Source: Acheta domesticus
Taxonomy: Eukaryota > Arthropoda > Insecta > Orthoptera > Gryllidae
Reading direction: 5' to 3'
DNA: 64,000 nucleotides
NCBI GenBank assembly: GCA_031308135.1
Contig: JAHLJT010009436.1
Location: forward strand, 118,360,678-118,424,677
Of this stretch, positions 1 to 12,351 are shown piece by piece. Below the pieces are notes generated by a model. The model was not told where the DNA came from. It saw only the letters and a program-made list of their open reading frames with translations, and ran no database searches. The position numbers were made by a program, and so were the translations under genes. Numbering within the stretch: position 1 is the first letter of the stretch; each line of letters starts with the position of its first letter.

Positions 1-1009
1 AAATTAAATTTATACGTATACGTATATTGGTGCAACTGTATGCTAAGAGGCATCCGTTTTGCTTCTCTGCAATTAGTATTTTAGGAGTTGATCAAATCTG
101 AAAAAAAATCTATTTTAGGAAGCTGTTCGGTTGAGTTTGATTTGTACTTCAAAACTAGTGCTACAACCACACATTAGGTACTCGTATTATTTGTAAGGAT
201 TTCACAATATATACTTACTACCTGCACCCGTAAGAAAATTCAGCACTTTGCATGTACCATAGTACATACATACTATTATAATAGTTTAAAAACAAAGTGA
301 CATCATCGTAGAATCGAACTTCCTAGGGTGAGCCCCTGAAGTGTTGCGATAAAGCGTTTCTAGATACAGCTAGCCAACAGTCATTTTGTAACAGGTTAAC
401 TAATATGTATTCCACTTCCCGCTCATTGAATTTACTATCAAATGAAAAACTGTATTTTTGAATACAGAACCTTCTTTACATCACCGTCAGGTTAATTTCT
501 AAGAGTCCTCTTTTTATGTTTTCGGTTTGCGGTATTGGTGAGTGAGTATCTTGAGCTGTGTTCATTCCTCAAAGTGTAGGAAGCGAATTATCCTGAATTA
601 ACCACAATATATGAACATTTTTATACATTAAGTAACGTAAATAGTATTGTCACTCACCTATATTCAAGAACCAGAGTATGTCTGTCGCAAAGAGAGTCAA
701 TCGCTTGTCGCTGGTGCAAAATCATATTACATTTCTTCATCTCGATCCTAGTCTCGAAGTCGGCGCAACTACTGTCAATGCCTCTGGCCGCAGCCACAGT
801 CTTCGCGTGCTCTCGAGGACGACGTCAATACGTAACATGTTCCTTTGCAGATGAAATAGTAGCGCAGCGGAAAATGCCAGCCCCCTCCCTTACTCTTCCT
901 CACAGTATTTTGAAGCCTTGGATCCGGTCCGATCGTTTCAGAACTGCCAACATCGAGCTCGACTAACAAAAGATGGAAAAGAACAGAAATTGTCTGCTCC
1001 TAAATCACT
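1..1009. other. No gene seen
   Basis: AT-rich, with a few ATACGTATACGTATA-type alternations at the very start. No motif on either strand. Confidence 0.4.
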
Positions 1010-1275
1010 ACTATGTGCGCCCGTAAACTTGCAAGTCGGCTCGGTCGTTGTAGGACAGTCGCACCTGTTGCGCATTCTATTCTCGTGCTGTCGCCCCCCT
1101 CGAGCCCTCACGTTGCTCACTTCTCCTCCCTTCGACCTCCCCCTCCCCCAACGCGGGACCAGCATGCTGCGACGACCAGTTTCGCCACGCAAGGCAACGG
1201 AATGCCTGACGGCGAGAGGGTCTGTATGAATATAAAAGAGAGGGGCTTGCACAGAGACTTGTTCCGCCTACAGTG
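1010..1275 (+). promoter_or_regulatory. Possible TATA promoter in a GC-richer segment
   Basis: TATAAAAG at 1231-1238 sits at the 3' edge of a CpG-containing segment. A CAGAGAC/TACAGTGAAG stretch lies about 25-45 bases downstream. No exon can be identified after it, so this is weak. Confidence 0.2.
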
Positions 1276-1540
1276 AAGTACATGGATTACAGCTTGAAAA
1301 TAATATCTTGTGCAATGACGAATTGCAGAGGTATGGAGAAGTTGGAAAAATATCTTTGGTCACACACTCTGAAGTCCATTTCATAAAATATAACCAAGAG
1401 CTAGTGATTCAATTCTTCAATACCAGCTGATCGAAAATTAACCATTTCTTATTGTATTACAAAGCGCCAAATTGCTATTAACAAATAAATATTAATCCAG
1501 ACTCGCTCCAGATTGAAACTCTATGATACACCTGATCACT

Positions 1541-1591
1541 TTTACTTTCCCACATACGTACGTATATACGGAGTAATGTCTGTGTCAGTCT

Positions 1592-1623
<32 letters not shown>

Positions 1624-3090
1624 GTCCGTCCGTCCGTCCGTCCGTCCGTCCGTCCGTCCGTCCGTCCGTCCGTCCGTCCGTCCGTCCGTCCGTCCGTCCG
1701 TCCGTCCGTCCGTCCGTCCGTCCGTCCGTCCGTCCGTCCGTCCGTCCGTCCGTCCGTCCGTCCGTCCGTCCGTCCGTCCGTCCGTCCGTCCGTCCGTCCG
1801 TCCGTCCGTCCGTCCGTCCGTCCGTCCGTCCGTCCGTCCGTCCGTCCGTCCGTCCGTCCGTCCGTCCGTGTGTCCGTCCGTGTGTCTGTCCGTGTGTCTG
1901 TCCGTGTGTCTGTCCGTGTGTCTGTCCGTCCGTCTGTCCGTCCGTCTGTCCGTCCGTCTGTCCGTCCGTCTGTCCGTCCGTCTGTCCGTCCGTCTGTCCG
2001 TCCGTCTGTCCGTCCGTCTGTCCGTCCGTCTGTCCGTCCGTCTGTCCGTCCGTCTGTCCGTCCGTCTGTCCGTCCGTCTGTCCGTCCGTCTGTCCGTCCG
2101 TCTGTCCGTCCGTCTGTCCGTCCGTCTGTCCGTCCGTCTGTCCGTCCGTCTGTCCGTCCGTCTGTCCGTCCGTCTGTCCGTCCGTCTGTCCGTCCGTCTG
2201 TCCGTCCGTCTGTCCGTCCGTCTGTCCGTCCGTCTGTCCGTCCGTCTGTCCGTCCGTCCGTCCGTCTGTGAACAACACTAGCGCGTAAACCGCATCTGCT
2301 ATTTCTTCCAAAATGGATATTCCCCGGTCGATCTGCGTCCACTCAAGGCGCCTAGATTTTGAAAAACTTTCTTCAAAATTTGATTACTTTACATGAAGCC
2401 CCCAGACATTTTCAAAATTTTCTCAAAAACGGCTCCAAATTTTTTCTTTAAATTTCTTGTAAGAATAGAGTAAAATACACTTAAGGTGGCATAGGTCCCA
2501 TTTTCACGGTTAACTCTAAATTTCCGAAAATTGCCAAAGTTTAAATTTTTTTCGGCGTCTTTCTGAACTACAAAATTGAAGAAAGAGATTTTCCCTAAAG
2601 TTAGTTCTTTCATTAAGGTCATGTACATTTTTTTGAAAATGTTAATAGTTTTTGCGCAATATTGCACGCAATATTTGAAATTTTAAAAAATTACAAAAGG
2701 CAGATTTTCTCAAAAACGACTACAAATTTTTCTTAAAACTTTTGGTAAGAATAGTGCCTAATGTACTCTATGAGATGACATAAACGCAATATTGCTCTAT
2801 TCTTTTGTTTTCTCAAAAATTACAAGAATGATTTTTTTTAAATTGTCTCTGTCGTTAATATTTACATTAGCGGCGATTTCTTTACCTTATCATATTTATG
2901 AGGACATGTGCTTTTAAATAATGTCAGATAAAGTTTCTCGAAAACTCAACCGTCTTCTGTGAAAGCTAGCTCAAAATTCCGCATTTGCAGAAACGCTCAA
3001 ACGTAATTTTTCTCAAAATGGGCACCAATTTTTTTCTTCAAGCTTTTCGAAAATATAGTGCTAATTGCACTCTTTATAGTATGATTTTTC
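1541..3090 (-). repeat. Dispersed non-coding repeat, minus copy with expanded microsatellite tail
   Basis: In reverse complement it follows the order seen at 14600-15965: AAATTTGGAGCCGTTTTTGA, a GGGGGCTTCATG block, AATATCCATTTTGGAAGAAA, a GTTCACAGACGGACGGACGG tail, then TACTCCGTATATACGTACG and a GGGAAAG end. No open frame persists. The GACG tail has expanded into the array at 1604-2267. Confidence 0.8.
1604..2267. repeat. CCGT tetranucleotide array with two higher-order variants
   Basis: There are three zones. Zone 1 is about 66 pure CCGT units (1604-1867). Zone 2 is a few 12-base units CCGTGTGTCTGT (about 1868-1926). Zone 3 is about 28 units of the 12-mer CCGTCCGTCTGT (about 1927-2262). It is open in several frames only because the repeat lacks stop codons. 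Confidence 0.97.
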
Positions 3091-3292
3091 TAATTTTGCC
3101 CCTCAAGCCCCTATGGCCACGATGGAATCACACGGTATTTTGCGTCTTTCTTCGTTGTGCCGCTAAAGTCGCATGATCGCAAGCACTGCTTGATACGGTC
3201 GCGATCGTGCGGTACCTAGCGGTATGACTTAGAACGTCGCGAAATAACGTGACATATTGCATCCTGAAGACGGGCCTTCAGGGGCAAAGTCG
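3091..3292. mobile_element. Small TIR insertion in the dispersed repeat
   Basis: The ends are TTGCCCCTCAAGCCCC and GGGCCTTCAGGGGCAA, imperfect inverted copies. The core of about 200 bases contains GCGATCGTGCGG-type words. It interrupts the dispersed repeat, which resumes after 3840. Confidence 0.55.
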
Positions 3293-3299
3293 GAGTATA

Positions 3300-3832
3300 A
3301 TAGGGTTGCAAAAAAATCAGATTTAAAAAAAAAATCAATAAAATCGATGTTTTTGATTTAAATAAGATATTTTTATTTAAATCAAACTAGTTTTAAGTAT
3401 AATTAGCATATAACAAATATTGCATTTCGTATTTTTAAGAACGAATAAATAGATCAGAGCTGGGCAAATAGAGCTCCCAGAGCTGGAGTTTAATGACCCC
3501 TCTTTAAGTGACATTTCTATAATGGATTTTTAATAAACGAAATTAAAAACTACTTTAGCTTATTTAATTTAAATTATTTCATTAACCAAGTTTAAGTTTA
3601 AATTATAAAGAAAATAAAAACAATATAAACATAACTATATTTACTATTGCATTATAGTAATGAAAAGAAACTGAGCTATAGTAATGAGAAGAAAATGATT
3701 GTAAGTAATTATATGTAATATTTTCTTTTAATATCAAAAATTTAATTAATAAAAGTTTTCTGTGATTTAAATCGTGTTTTTTTCTTGATTTAAATTATTA
3801 AAATCAGACGATTTAAATCATTGCAAACCTAC
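3300..3832. mobile_element. AT-rich MITE-like insertion
   Basis: The left end is TAGGGTTGCAAAAAAATCAG and the right end in reverse complement is TAGGTTTGCAATGATTTAAA. Internal ATTTAAATC and AAAATCGATTT words repeat in both orientations. It has no coding capacity and directly neighbours the element at 3091-3292. Confidence 0.6.
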
Positions 3833-3839
3833 ATTATAA

Positions 3840-5135
3840 TATGAAATTAAGTTCATTTTTGGGTATTTTTTTTTGTTTTTACAAAAATTACACAAATGTT
3901 ATTTTTTGAAAAGATCTCTCTCACCGTGAATATGCACATTTGCAGCACTTTGTGAACAGTATTGTACTTGTGAGTTAATTTGCTTCAAATGATTTTAAAT
4001 TAAGTTTTTCGAAAACAGATTCCGGTGAAATACAGCATCAAATTTCACATTTACAGTAGCGCATTTACGCCATTTTCTTAAAAACGGCTCCAAATTTTTC
4101 AAACAAAATTGCCTTTTAGGACGAGGTTTTCTTGTTCTTTAATTCTTAAAATAATATTTCCGTTCTACAATTTAGAAACCGAAAAATTAAGAAATTGTTT
4201 AAAAAAGTAATTGGGGGGGGGGCGATAGATAGCAGCTGGCAACAGATATGGCAAGTTCGAATAGCTTTTAGAATTTGAGAGAAGAAATTTGAGAGATATT
4301 GAGCTTTTAGAATTTGAGTAATTTTCGTTGAAAACCCTAATTTCACGAAAATTGCAAAAATTCATTTTTTTTTCCGCATCTTCCTACAACAAAGATGTTA
4401 AAGATAGAGATTTTTCCCTTAATAAAATCTGCTCCTTAAAGATAGACTTTGATATAAGATTATATACAGTTTTTCAAAATATTTGATTATTTTTGACGTA
4501 ATTTTGTGTGAAATATAGGCAATTTTTACTTCCTCGTATACGTGAGTATATGCGGAGAAATATACTAGGTATTTTCAATTTTTTTTTTCAAAAACGGCTA
4601 CAATTTTGAAAAAAATTCTTGCCAGAATAAAATACACTTATCAAGGTGACATAGGTCAGATTTTCACGGCTAATTCGGAATTTTCGAAAACTGGAAAACT
4701 TTAACTTTTTTCGGCGTCTTTCTATAACTTTAAAACTAATGATAGAGATTTTTCCTTGAAATGAAATTTGTTGTTCATAATTTAGTTCTTTCATTACAGT
4801 CATGTACATGTTTTTGAAACTTTTAATAGTTTTGCGGAATATTGTGTGCAATTTGTGCAATTTTTAAAAAAAAACAAAAAACAAGATTTTCTCAGAAGCG
4901 GCTCCAATTTTTTTCTTTAAACTTTTGGTAGGTCTGAATGTACTCTACTGGATGACATGAACGCCATTTTCTCTATTCTTTTGTTTTTTCAGAAATTACA
5001 AAAATGTATTTTTTTAACTAGTCCCTCACATCCTTAATATTTACATTAGCGGCGATTTGTTCACATTATTGTATTTAAGAGTACATGTGATTTAAATAAT
5101 GTCATAAAATGTCTCCAAAATTCAAAACTCAAAAG
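3840..5135 (-). repeat. Dispersed non-coding repeat, minus copies continued
   Basis: 3840-4260 continues the copy broken by the two insertions and ends in GGCGATAGATAGCAGCTGGC, the start of the family in forward sense. From about 4520 another minus copy begins, with CTTCCTCGTATACGTGAGTA and then AAAACGGCTACAATTTT. Many AAAATTT words, no gene. Confidence 0.75.
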
Positions 5136-5800
5136 TAAAGAAAAAATTTGGAGCAGGTTTTTGAGATTTTTTAAAATACTTTTTAATATTGCACGTATCA
5201 CTCAATATTGCGCGAAAACTACTAAAATTTTCAAAAAATGTGCACGACCTTAATGGAAGAACTACTTATGAAGAACAAACACCATTTGAAGGAATCATCT
5301 CTCTTCAATTTTGCAGTTTTGTGGAGACGTCAAAAAATATCAGAATTTTGCAATTTTCGAATTGCAATTCAGAGTTAAACAGTGAAAATCAGACCAATGC
5401 TACCTTTATAACACTGTTCACTGTATTCTTACAAGAAATTTAAAGAAAAAATGGAGCCAATTTGGAGAAAAGTTTGAAAATATCCCAGGGGATTGTTGCA
5501 AGTCCCCCCAAAATTTAGAGAATCTTTTTCAAAATCGCAGAGCTTCGAATCGAGCTAGATCAACAGGCGAATATTCATTTTGGAAAAAAATCCTACGCAT
5601 AGTTTAGGCGCTAATGTTGCTCATAGACGGAAGATAGACGAACGTTTTGAAAAAAGAAAAAAAAAAAGAAACACTTTTCGGTGTCAGGAGACACCAAAAC
5701 GTCAAATTTCGAAATCTATTTTCCGCAGCATTACATAACTTTCTCTATACTAAGTACATTCTTCTGTATGTATGTACACGCGAAAGTAACAATCACCCGC
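5136..5800 (+). repeat. Dispersed non-coding repeat, plus copy
   Basis: Opposite orientation to the copy just before it, giving a head-to-head pair. It contains AAATTTGGAGCAGGTTTTTG, AATATTGCGCGAAAACTACT, ATTCTTACAAGAAATTTAAA, a CATAGACGGAAGATAGACG tail and a CTATACTAAGTACATTCTTC end. Confidence 0.75.
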
Positions 5801-6742
5801 GAAGGAGAATCAAAAGCATTACGCGTGTCTAAAATGGAAGATGCCGTTAGGCATCATACGAATTTAATTACAAAAAGCCATGTTTTCAAATCTTCCAAAT
5901 TCATGTAGGTCAGTTGTTCGACCGCTAGTCCTTCCATCTTTTTATTTACAAAATCGTTTTTCTCCGTTAACCTCGTCTTCAACTGGCTCTCTCACATTGC
6001 TAAACCTCCTTCCTGAGAGCACCAAATTCTCGTCCGCCCATCCCGCCCGGGTCCCATCCCCGTTTCTGCAAATTACGACCTCTGATAATGCCAAGGATAC
6101 AAGAGGAGTTTATAAATGTCACGTCCCTGGCCGTAAACATACACTTGCCGACCGCCCACCTCTCTCCGTACGCGGCGACGGATCGATTTCGCGCGAGCCG
6201 AGCGAACTACCACGCGTGCATATCGCGCACCGGTGGCAGCGATCGCCCCTCGTTAGAAGCAAACGGGAACACCCTAGGTCGCATGGGCAACTCGCCAAGA
6301 GCAAGAGATAATAACCCACAATATCCTGACGATTCGAACTAGATTGTAAGGTCACGGAAGAGGAGCGTGGTGAGAAGAACAAATACTAGTATACGAAGAA
6401 GCGTAACATGGGCAAGATCAAATTCGGTGACATGTCACTCTTGTATCCTAGTTTACTGTGTCGCTTAGTGAAAATAAGCTGCACTGTGGTGAAAACGGGC
6501 AATGAACTCGAGGAAAACAACACTTATCAGGATGATAATTTATAAGTTGATTTTTCATTAGCTCTGATATAAATCACATGCCCTCAAATTGGTCGAGGTC
6601 AGGGTTGAATTCACCTACATGCAAAGAATTCACATACGATCCCGCTTTGGGAGAGACCACTCGTACGGATTTAAGACTAGCTCATTAAATGAACATATGG
6701 ATAGATATCCGATGTGTTTTGCACACTCTTTTGTTATTTGAT
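5801..6742. other. No gene seen; GC-richer patch 5990-6350
   Basis: The patch has CpG-containing text and TTTATAAATGTCACG, and overlapping short open frames without motifs. It could be a worn promoter or part of an element. Confidence 0.3.
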
Positions 6743-6835
6743 ATTATTTATTTATTTGGTTAAAAAACAGTAAAAACTGTATATGAGTGTGGGGAAAGAG
6801 ATTATCTGCGCACATTTTCTTGAGGCCCTGAAAAA
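6743..6835. repeat. Short repeat shared with 55552-55640
   Basis: TTATTTATTTGGTTAAAAAA, then ATCTGCGCACATTTTCTTGA. The same order occurs at 55552-55640. Confidence 0.7.
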
Positions 6836-6984
6836 AAGCAACATTTGAAAAACTAGAAACAAGAATTTAGAAAAATAAAAATTTGAAAAATGTTTCTTCC
6901 GAGTTATAGAAAATCAATTCCAACGGCAAATGAACAGCTGATTTGATTCTTCTGCATTGCTAAAAAAATAGTAATGAACATTAG

Positions 6985-7176
6985 TTCTACCCCATTAAAA
7001 GCAAAAGGAGTGCTCAACAAAACGTGCGCACAGTGAAGCTACGTTTACGTCCAGAAGCAAAACAACGGGCCATCTCAGCATTTGCTCAATGGATCAGGGA
7101 AACTGGACAAAACGTGATCGAAATGGGGGTCACTGACCCGAAAGCTAAAGTACATTACTTGTTACAGGCTTATTAA
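6985..7176 (+). CDS. Unrecognised short open segment with coding character
   Basis: Sixty-three codons are open from just after a TAG (6982-6984) to TAA at 7174-7176. They encode a charged, alanine/glutamine-rich peptide including RTVKLRLRPEAKQRAISAFA and QWIRETGQNVIEMGVTDPKA. There is no ATG in frame. The preceding ACATTAG could be a splice acceptor, so this could be a terminal exon or a piece of an old element. It lies just beyond the 3' end of the minus-strand LINE. Composition differs from the surrounding AT-rich DNA. Function unknown. Confidence 0.3.
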   Translation, partial: FYPIKSKRSAQQNVRTVKLRLRPEAKQRAISAFAQWIRETGQNVIEMGVTDPKAKVHYLLQAY

Positions 7177-7239
7177 TTTTTTTTAATGTATACAATACAA
7201 ATGTAAACTAATTCATTATATATCATTGTTTTGTTAAAA

Positions 7240-8690
7240 TACACATTATTTTTCTTTTTGACGATCATTATAGTCTCTAATTGTATAGAAACAGTTTTGC
7301 AGCAGAAAAGATTTTACATTTAACTTACATTTGTGTACCGACTTTAATTGTTTAATATTATCTGGCAATGCATTGTAAAATAACGTACATGTATTGTATG
7401 TTGATTTCTTGTACTGAGCTGTTGATACTGACACTTGATGCACGTGATTTCTACGGCGTATGTTGTAACTGTAAATAACAATATTGCATGAAAATATGTT
7501 CCCTCCGTTAAGTAGGTCATTTTTGACAAATATTACAGATTCGTAAATAAATAGACAAGGCAATGGTAAGATTTCAAGCTCAATGAAAACAGGCTTGCAG
7601 GGATCACATGTAAGGTATTTTTCATTATTCGAATAATTTTCTTTTGCAATCTAAAGGTCTGAGTACTACAGGATGAGCTTCCCCAGAATATTATGCCGTA
7701 TCTCAGGCGGGAATGTACATTTGCAAAATAAACGCAACGAGCTGCATGAAGGCTGACAGAATTTGAAAGAATTCTGAATGCGTAACACAATGACTTAATT
7801 TAGTGTTCAATTCTGTTATATGTACATTCCATTTGAGGTTTGATTGAATTGAGAGACCTAAAAATGTTGTTACCTCAACATCAGCTAATTGCATATTGTT
7901 CATTTTCAATGGAACATACGATTGCCGATTTGAAATGCAAAAATGCATTGAAACAGTTTTTTTCTTTCGTTAACAATTAATTTGTTATTATTAAACCAAT
8001 TTGAAACTTATGAAATCGTACTATTTACTGCTTCTTTTTTGAAATGAACATTCGTGTCATCTGCTAACAGAACCGTTCATCCATTTTTAATACACGAGGG
8101 CATATCGTTTCCGTATAACAAAAAGAGGATAGGACCTAAGATCGAATCTTGGGGGACCCCATGCTCAATTGGCAAAGATTTGGAAACATAAGTATGTAAT
8201 GTCCTTTCGTGCCAGTATGGTATTTCTACTCTTTGAGTCCGATGTTTAAGGTACGAAGTTTTCCAAGAGCAATACCACGAATTCCATACGAAGGTAATTT
8301 TTAGAGCAAGATGTTATGGTCAATAACGTCAAAAGCTTTCGAAAGATCTAAGAATATTCCAATGGGTACTTCATTTTGGTCTATTGATGAAGCAAACATC
8401 TTTGAGAAAAGAAAAAAGTGGCAGTTTCCGTAGATGTTGATTTTCTAAAACCGTGTTGCGAGTCTGAAAACGTTTTGTTTTTCCTGAGAAAAGTTTTAAT
8501 TCGTGAGTAGAAAAGCCTCTCTAATATTTTTGAGAAAACTGACGAAAGAGAAGGCACAAGGCATTGTAAGTGGTATATTATACTCCAAACATGCAAACAT
8601 TTTAAATATTGTTTAACAACTTTTTTAGTGTCTACAATGAAAACAAAAACAAACAAGTTTTGAATTTTTTGGGGGGGAGATAACGGATTT
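7240..8690 (-). pseudogene. Decayed LINE reverse transcriptase (Jockey/CR1-like)
   Basis: Reading the minus strand from 8690 down gives, in shifting frames, LSSVFSKILERLFYSRIKTF and SDSQHGFRKSTST (RT finger region). Next are VPIGIFLDLSKAFDVIDHNI (RT motif with the first catalytic Asp), HGVPQDSILGPILFLLYGND (normally GVPQGSILGPxLFLLYIND), and LADDTNVHFKK (catalytic ADD box). After these come TFLGLSIQSNLKWNVHI, SRLRYGIIFWGSSS, and a C-terminal YKKSTYNTCTLFYNALPDNI stretch. The motif order and spacing identify a non-LTR retrotransposon. Stops and frameshifts show that it is dead. The 3' end is near 7245, where the sequence becomes AT-rich. Confidence 0.88.
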
Positions 8691-9699
8691 TTTGTACAGA
8701 AATAGGTCCTGAGCTGTGACGTAACTTTAGAACTACTATTTCTAGTGCTTTAATTATTTTTTCGCGAGATAACAGATGATTTGAACTTGAGTCTGAACCA
8801 AAATAATATTTGTATTATTAGTATTTACAAATTTAAAACATGTTTTGGGGGTCAGAAAATTAAAAAATCAAAAAATAAAGTTTTCTTTATGAAATAATTG
8901 GTTCAAATATTTAGTTTTGGTTCATGCACTAGCTACATATTTCTGAATTATAACAAAAAAAAAAATCAGAGGTTTACCATACATAGAACCGGAGATGTGT
9001 TTCAGGTTTCCAAAGGGAGCCAAATGTGTATTTTCGGGTAAATGACTTCAAAGTTTGTAATGCTCTAGAAAGGTTATGCCTTCTTTTTCTACATCTAAAT
9101 CTGCTCTTATTTTCTACCTTACTATTAAATACCTTCTTCTATTCTTATTTTCTGGTGTTTGTTTTTGGTTTATCTTTATTTTTTTTATTTTTTCGGGGAA
9201 ACCGCGCCCCTGTTCGACAAAAGAGGCGTGGTTCCCCTAACGCAAGGGTAAATAAATATTCAAATAAAAACAAAACGAAAGATCATAGAAAAAAACGGGT
9301 TTCGCCATATTAAAAATAATATATCAAAGGTTTTTATTCTTTTAAAAGTCAAAAACCTAATTTTCTGCGATTTTCCCTCCTTTTTGGGATATAATATACC
9401 TTAAACCAGTGTTAACTTTAGAAAATAATTTTGTAAATTCACACCTGCTTTGAAAGCTCTTTTATTGGCGGTCAAAAAAAAAAATGACAGAAGCAAATGA
9501 CCTTCCTTCCTTAAGAAAAACCGACCTTCCTAAAGAAAACCTATTGCCGGACCAGGTAACGAAAAAGTCGATAGATTTGGTTCCTGTACTTCCTGGCACA
9601 TTATGTAGGCAGAATCCATGTGTTTGTGGGTCCTTTATACCGAAATATTGACGGCAAAAGTTTTGTCAGATTTCCTGTGAGCTAGCGGCTAAACCGTAG
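8691..9699. other. No gene seen
   Basis: AT-rich with T and A homopolymer runs. A G run (about 8670-8677) marks the old LINE border. Confidence 0.4.
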
Positions 9700-9965
9700 G
9701 AAGGATTCTCACCAAAATTGATATTCCCCGATCTATCTGGTTGATGTCAGGCCCCTTGAATTTGAAACCGATGTTTTATTTTGGGGGTACTTGACATGAA
9801 TGGCGTAGGTCTCATTTTCTTTAAAATGCCCGATTTTTCGAAAACAGCTAAAGTGCATTTTTTCCCAACTAATGAAACTGGTTATGCATAACACACATGG
9901 TAATGGTTCCACAGATGGCGCTAACACTTCGATACCGAACACTGAACCAGTTTAAGTAAAGCAAC
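9700..9965 (-). repeat. Dispersed repeat, short minus copy
   Basis: GCGGCTAAACCGTAGGAAGG, AAAATTGATATTCCCCGATC and GGTACTTGACATGAATGGCG correspond to the tail half of the family. Confidence 0.65.
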
Positions 9966-12351
9966 AAAACGTCCGTCCGATTACCCGGTCACTCTAATAC
10001 AATATTTGTACAACTTGCTTGGTTTAAATTTTTTTACAAATTATGGTTATAATTCTACGACAAATTGCCCACTGCCTAACCGATAGCTGCTCTTAATTTT
10101 CTATCGAATTCTTAAATGGCATTCCTCTCTAAAAGGTGGCACAGGCAGCCTGTTGCACGCCTCACAGCAGCACATATAACGATGACTTTTACTCAACGTT
10201 AAGTTGCTCACAATGCAACGATCCGAACATCAATGACCTATACGACAAACGATCTTCCTTTAAAAGCAGCCACGAACAGACAATGGTTTACTGCAAAACA
10301 TGCACAAAATAAACATTGCACACAAATTCTGCTAGAAAAGCTACTGCAAATTTTAAGGGAAGGCAATATTATGCAAATAATTTGAGAAGCAAATTTCATC
10401 AGCAAAGTCAGATTTTGGATAACAGTCTGAAGAAATATAAATGCCAAATAAAAATTATGAGGGGGAAATCAAATCTTAATTTTTCATTTAAAAAGTATTT
10501 TCGTACGCGGAATTCGACACAACACGTTCGTCAATGCTCGAACTAAAGAGGCAGAATATCAACCACTATTCGTACTGGGGAATTAATGAAAGTTACTAGA
10601 GGCATAACTTCAGAAACCATAACACGAGCACGCACACTCAATCACAGCCGAGGCATAAACGACATTCTAGATCTCTTTAAAATATTTTATAGTGATAACC
10701 ACAATTTCATGAAATTGAACTAATCCAGTTGAAAATAAAATCTCATGCAAAAAGATTCACGTTACGGATATGAGTACAAATCTAATTCTAGAATTATCCG
10801 ATTTACGTTCACATTACCCAAAATGGATGAAGTCCGAAGTAGGAACAGCTTCGAAGCGTACTTCGGACTTTTAGGCGCATGACGTTAACATCACCCAACA
10901 CAAGGTGGCTAGGAAGTAAAGTTCGTTATGGTGACGGGAAATAACAACTGTAATAAATAGGGATGTCCCTGCTGGTGGGAAGTTTTAAAGCTAGTGAGAG
11001 ACAAGATGTAGCTTCAAGTTCCTCAGTGTCAGCCGTAAACTTATTTACACGTTACCACCAAACATAACCTCAGTAAATGCTTCTCTATGCATTTCCCAGT
11101 TGGTAACGAGGCTCCTGCCTTTGCGATTTTCATAAACAATCTTGATTCTGTGCAATGCATACTTTCCCAAGCATTTTTAGGCGAAAATACTTCAGATCAC
11201 ACAAGACTCCTCACACTACGACAATCACCTTATTTTAGCCAATGCCCTGCATGTAATTTATATCAATATTAGGAGGATATATTCCAAATTATTCACTGTC
11301 ATTCATACTACTTTATCCACCTGTCTGGCTAATGTGCGATTTAAGCGGATACTTCTAACAATGTATGTCGGTGTTTACAAGACCATATTCTGGTATTTAG
11401 TAGAGACATGAACATTTCTTGTAGTTTGAAGGTGAATTATTCTCTCTTAAAATCTAATATTTACAGTTTGGAAGCGAATATACCATGATTGTGATATCAG
11501 ACATGCAATGGCAAAATCACATTATTGCACAATAACCTCTCGAAGTTGTGAATCATATGAAAGCAGTATTAGTGATACAAAAATAAAAACATTTCACTTC
11601 AAATTATAATGTTATATTTTATAAGATCACGACGAAAAAATAATTAAAACTACTCTTATTGCCTAAACAAATTCCTTTCCGATGAACTCCTCTGCATGCG
11701 ACTCCAATGCCGACAAAGTACACACTAGCCCAAATATATAAATAAATCAGAAAGCAGATGAGTGTAATTTTACTAATGTTTACAAAAAATGCCCAATGTC
11801 CCTAACAAATAATTACTAATTTGAATATCTTCCGAAAAATACTACATCATAACAGTAAAATATGAAATTTTTGTTTTGTATGAAAAGTATTAGATAAACA
11901 TCAGTAAGTTTTTCAGAGGTCGCATTAAATCTGGCACTCAATTATTGCTCTGCGTGCTTTTGTTGAGTTTGTAATAATAAAAACTTATCTCCAGACATCA
12001 ACAGCGTCTCTAGCGCATTGTAGTAAACAAGTCACCCCATTTCCCTCACAGTTACAAATCCTACTTTTAATACATGGATATGTCTCCGACTGACAAGGCT
12101 ACGTCGCAATCTAGAATCTATCTATAGGGATTCCACAGCAGGAAAAAGGACGACGAGCCTTATGCTACACAAGTACTACCGTCATAGTCGCGATTTCCAC
12201 CATATCGAAGTGCATACACAAGTGCCAAATGGGTGGCAGGTACGAGATAACAACACGTTCGGCTTCTACAAAGCAAACATTATTTCCCTTAAAAGCTATC
12301 TGTTATTGCAATGAGACTTATTGTTAGGAAGGTTCACCGAATTATAGAGTA
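9966..12351. other. No gene seen
   Basis: 2.4 kb of AT-rich sequence. A short imperfect hairpin with GTCCGAAGTA and TACTTCGGAC lies at about 10831-10870. Otherwise nothing. Confidence 0.4.

Noticed and set aside
1604..2267. CRISPR-like array
   Set aside because: No spacers; it is a simple tandem repeat in eukaryotic DNA.
1478..2342. Long open frames across the CCGT array on both strands
   Set aside because: They exist only because the 4- and 12-base units contain no stop codons; the predicted peptides are pure repeats.
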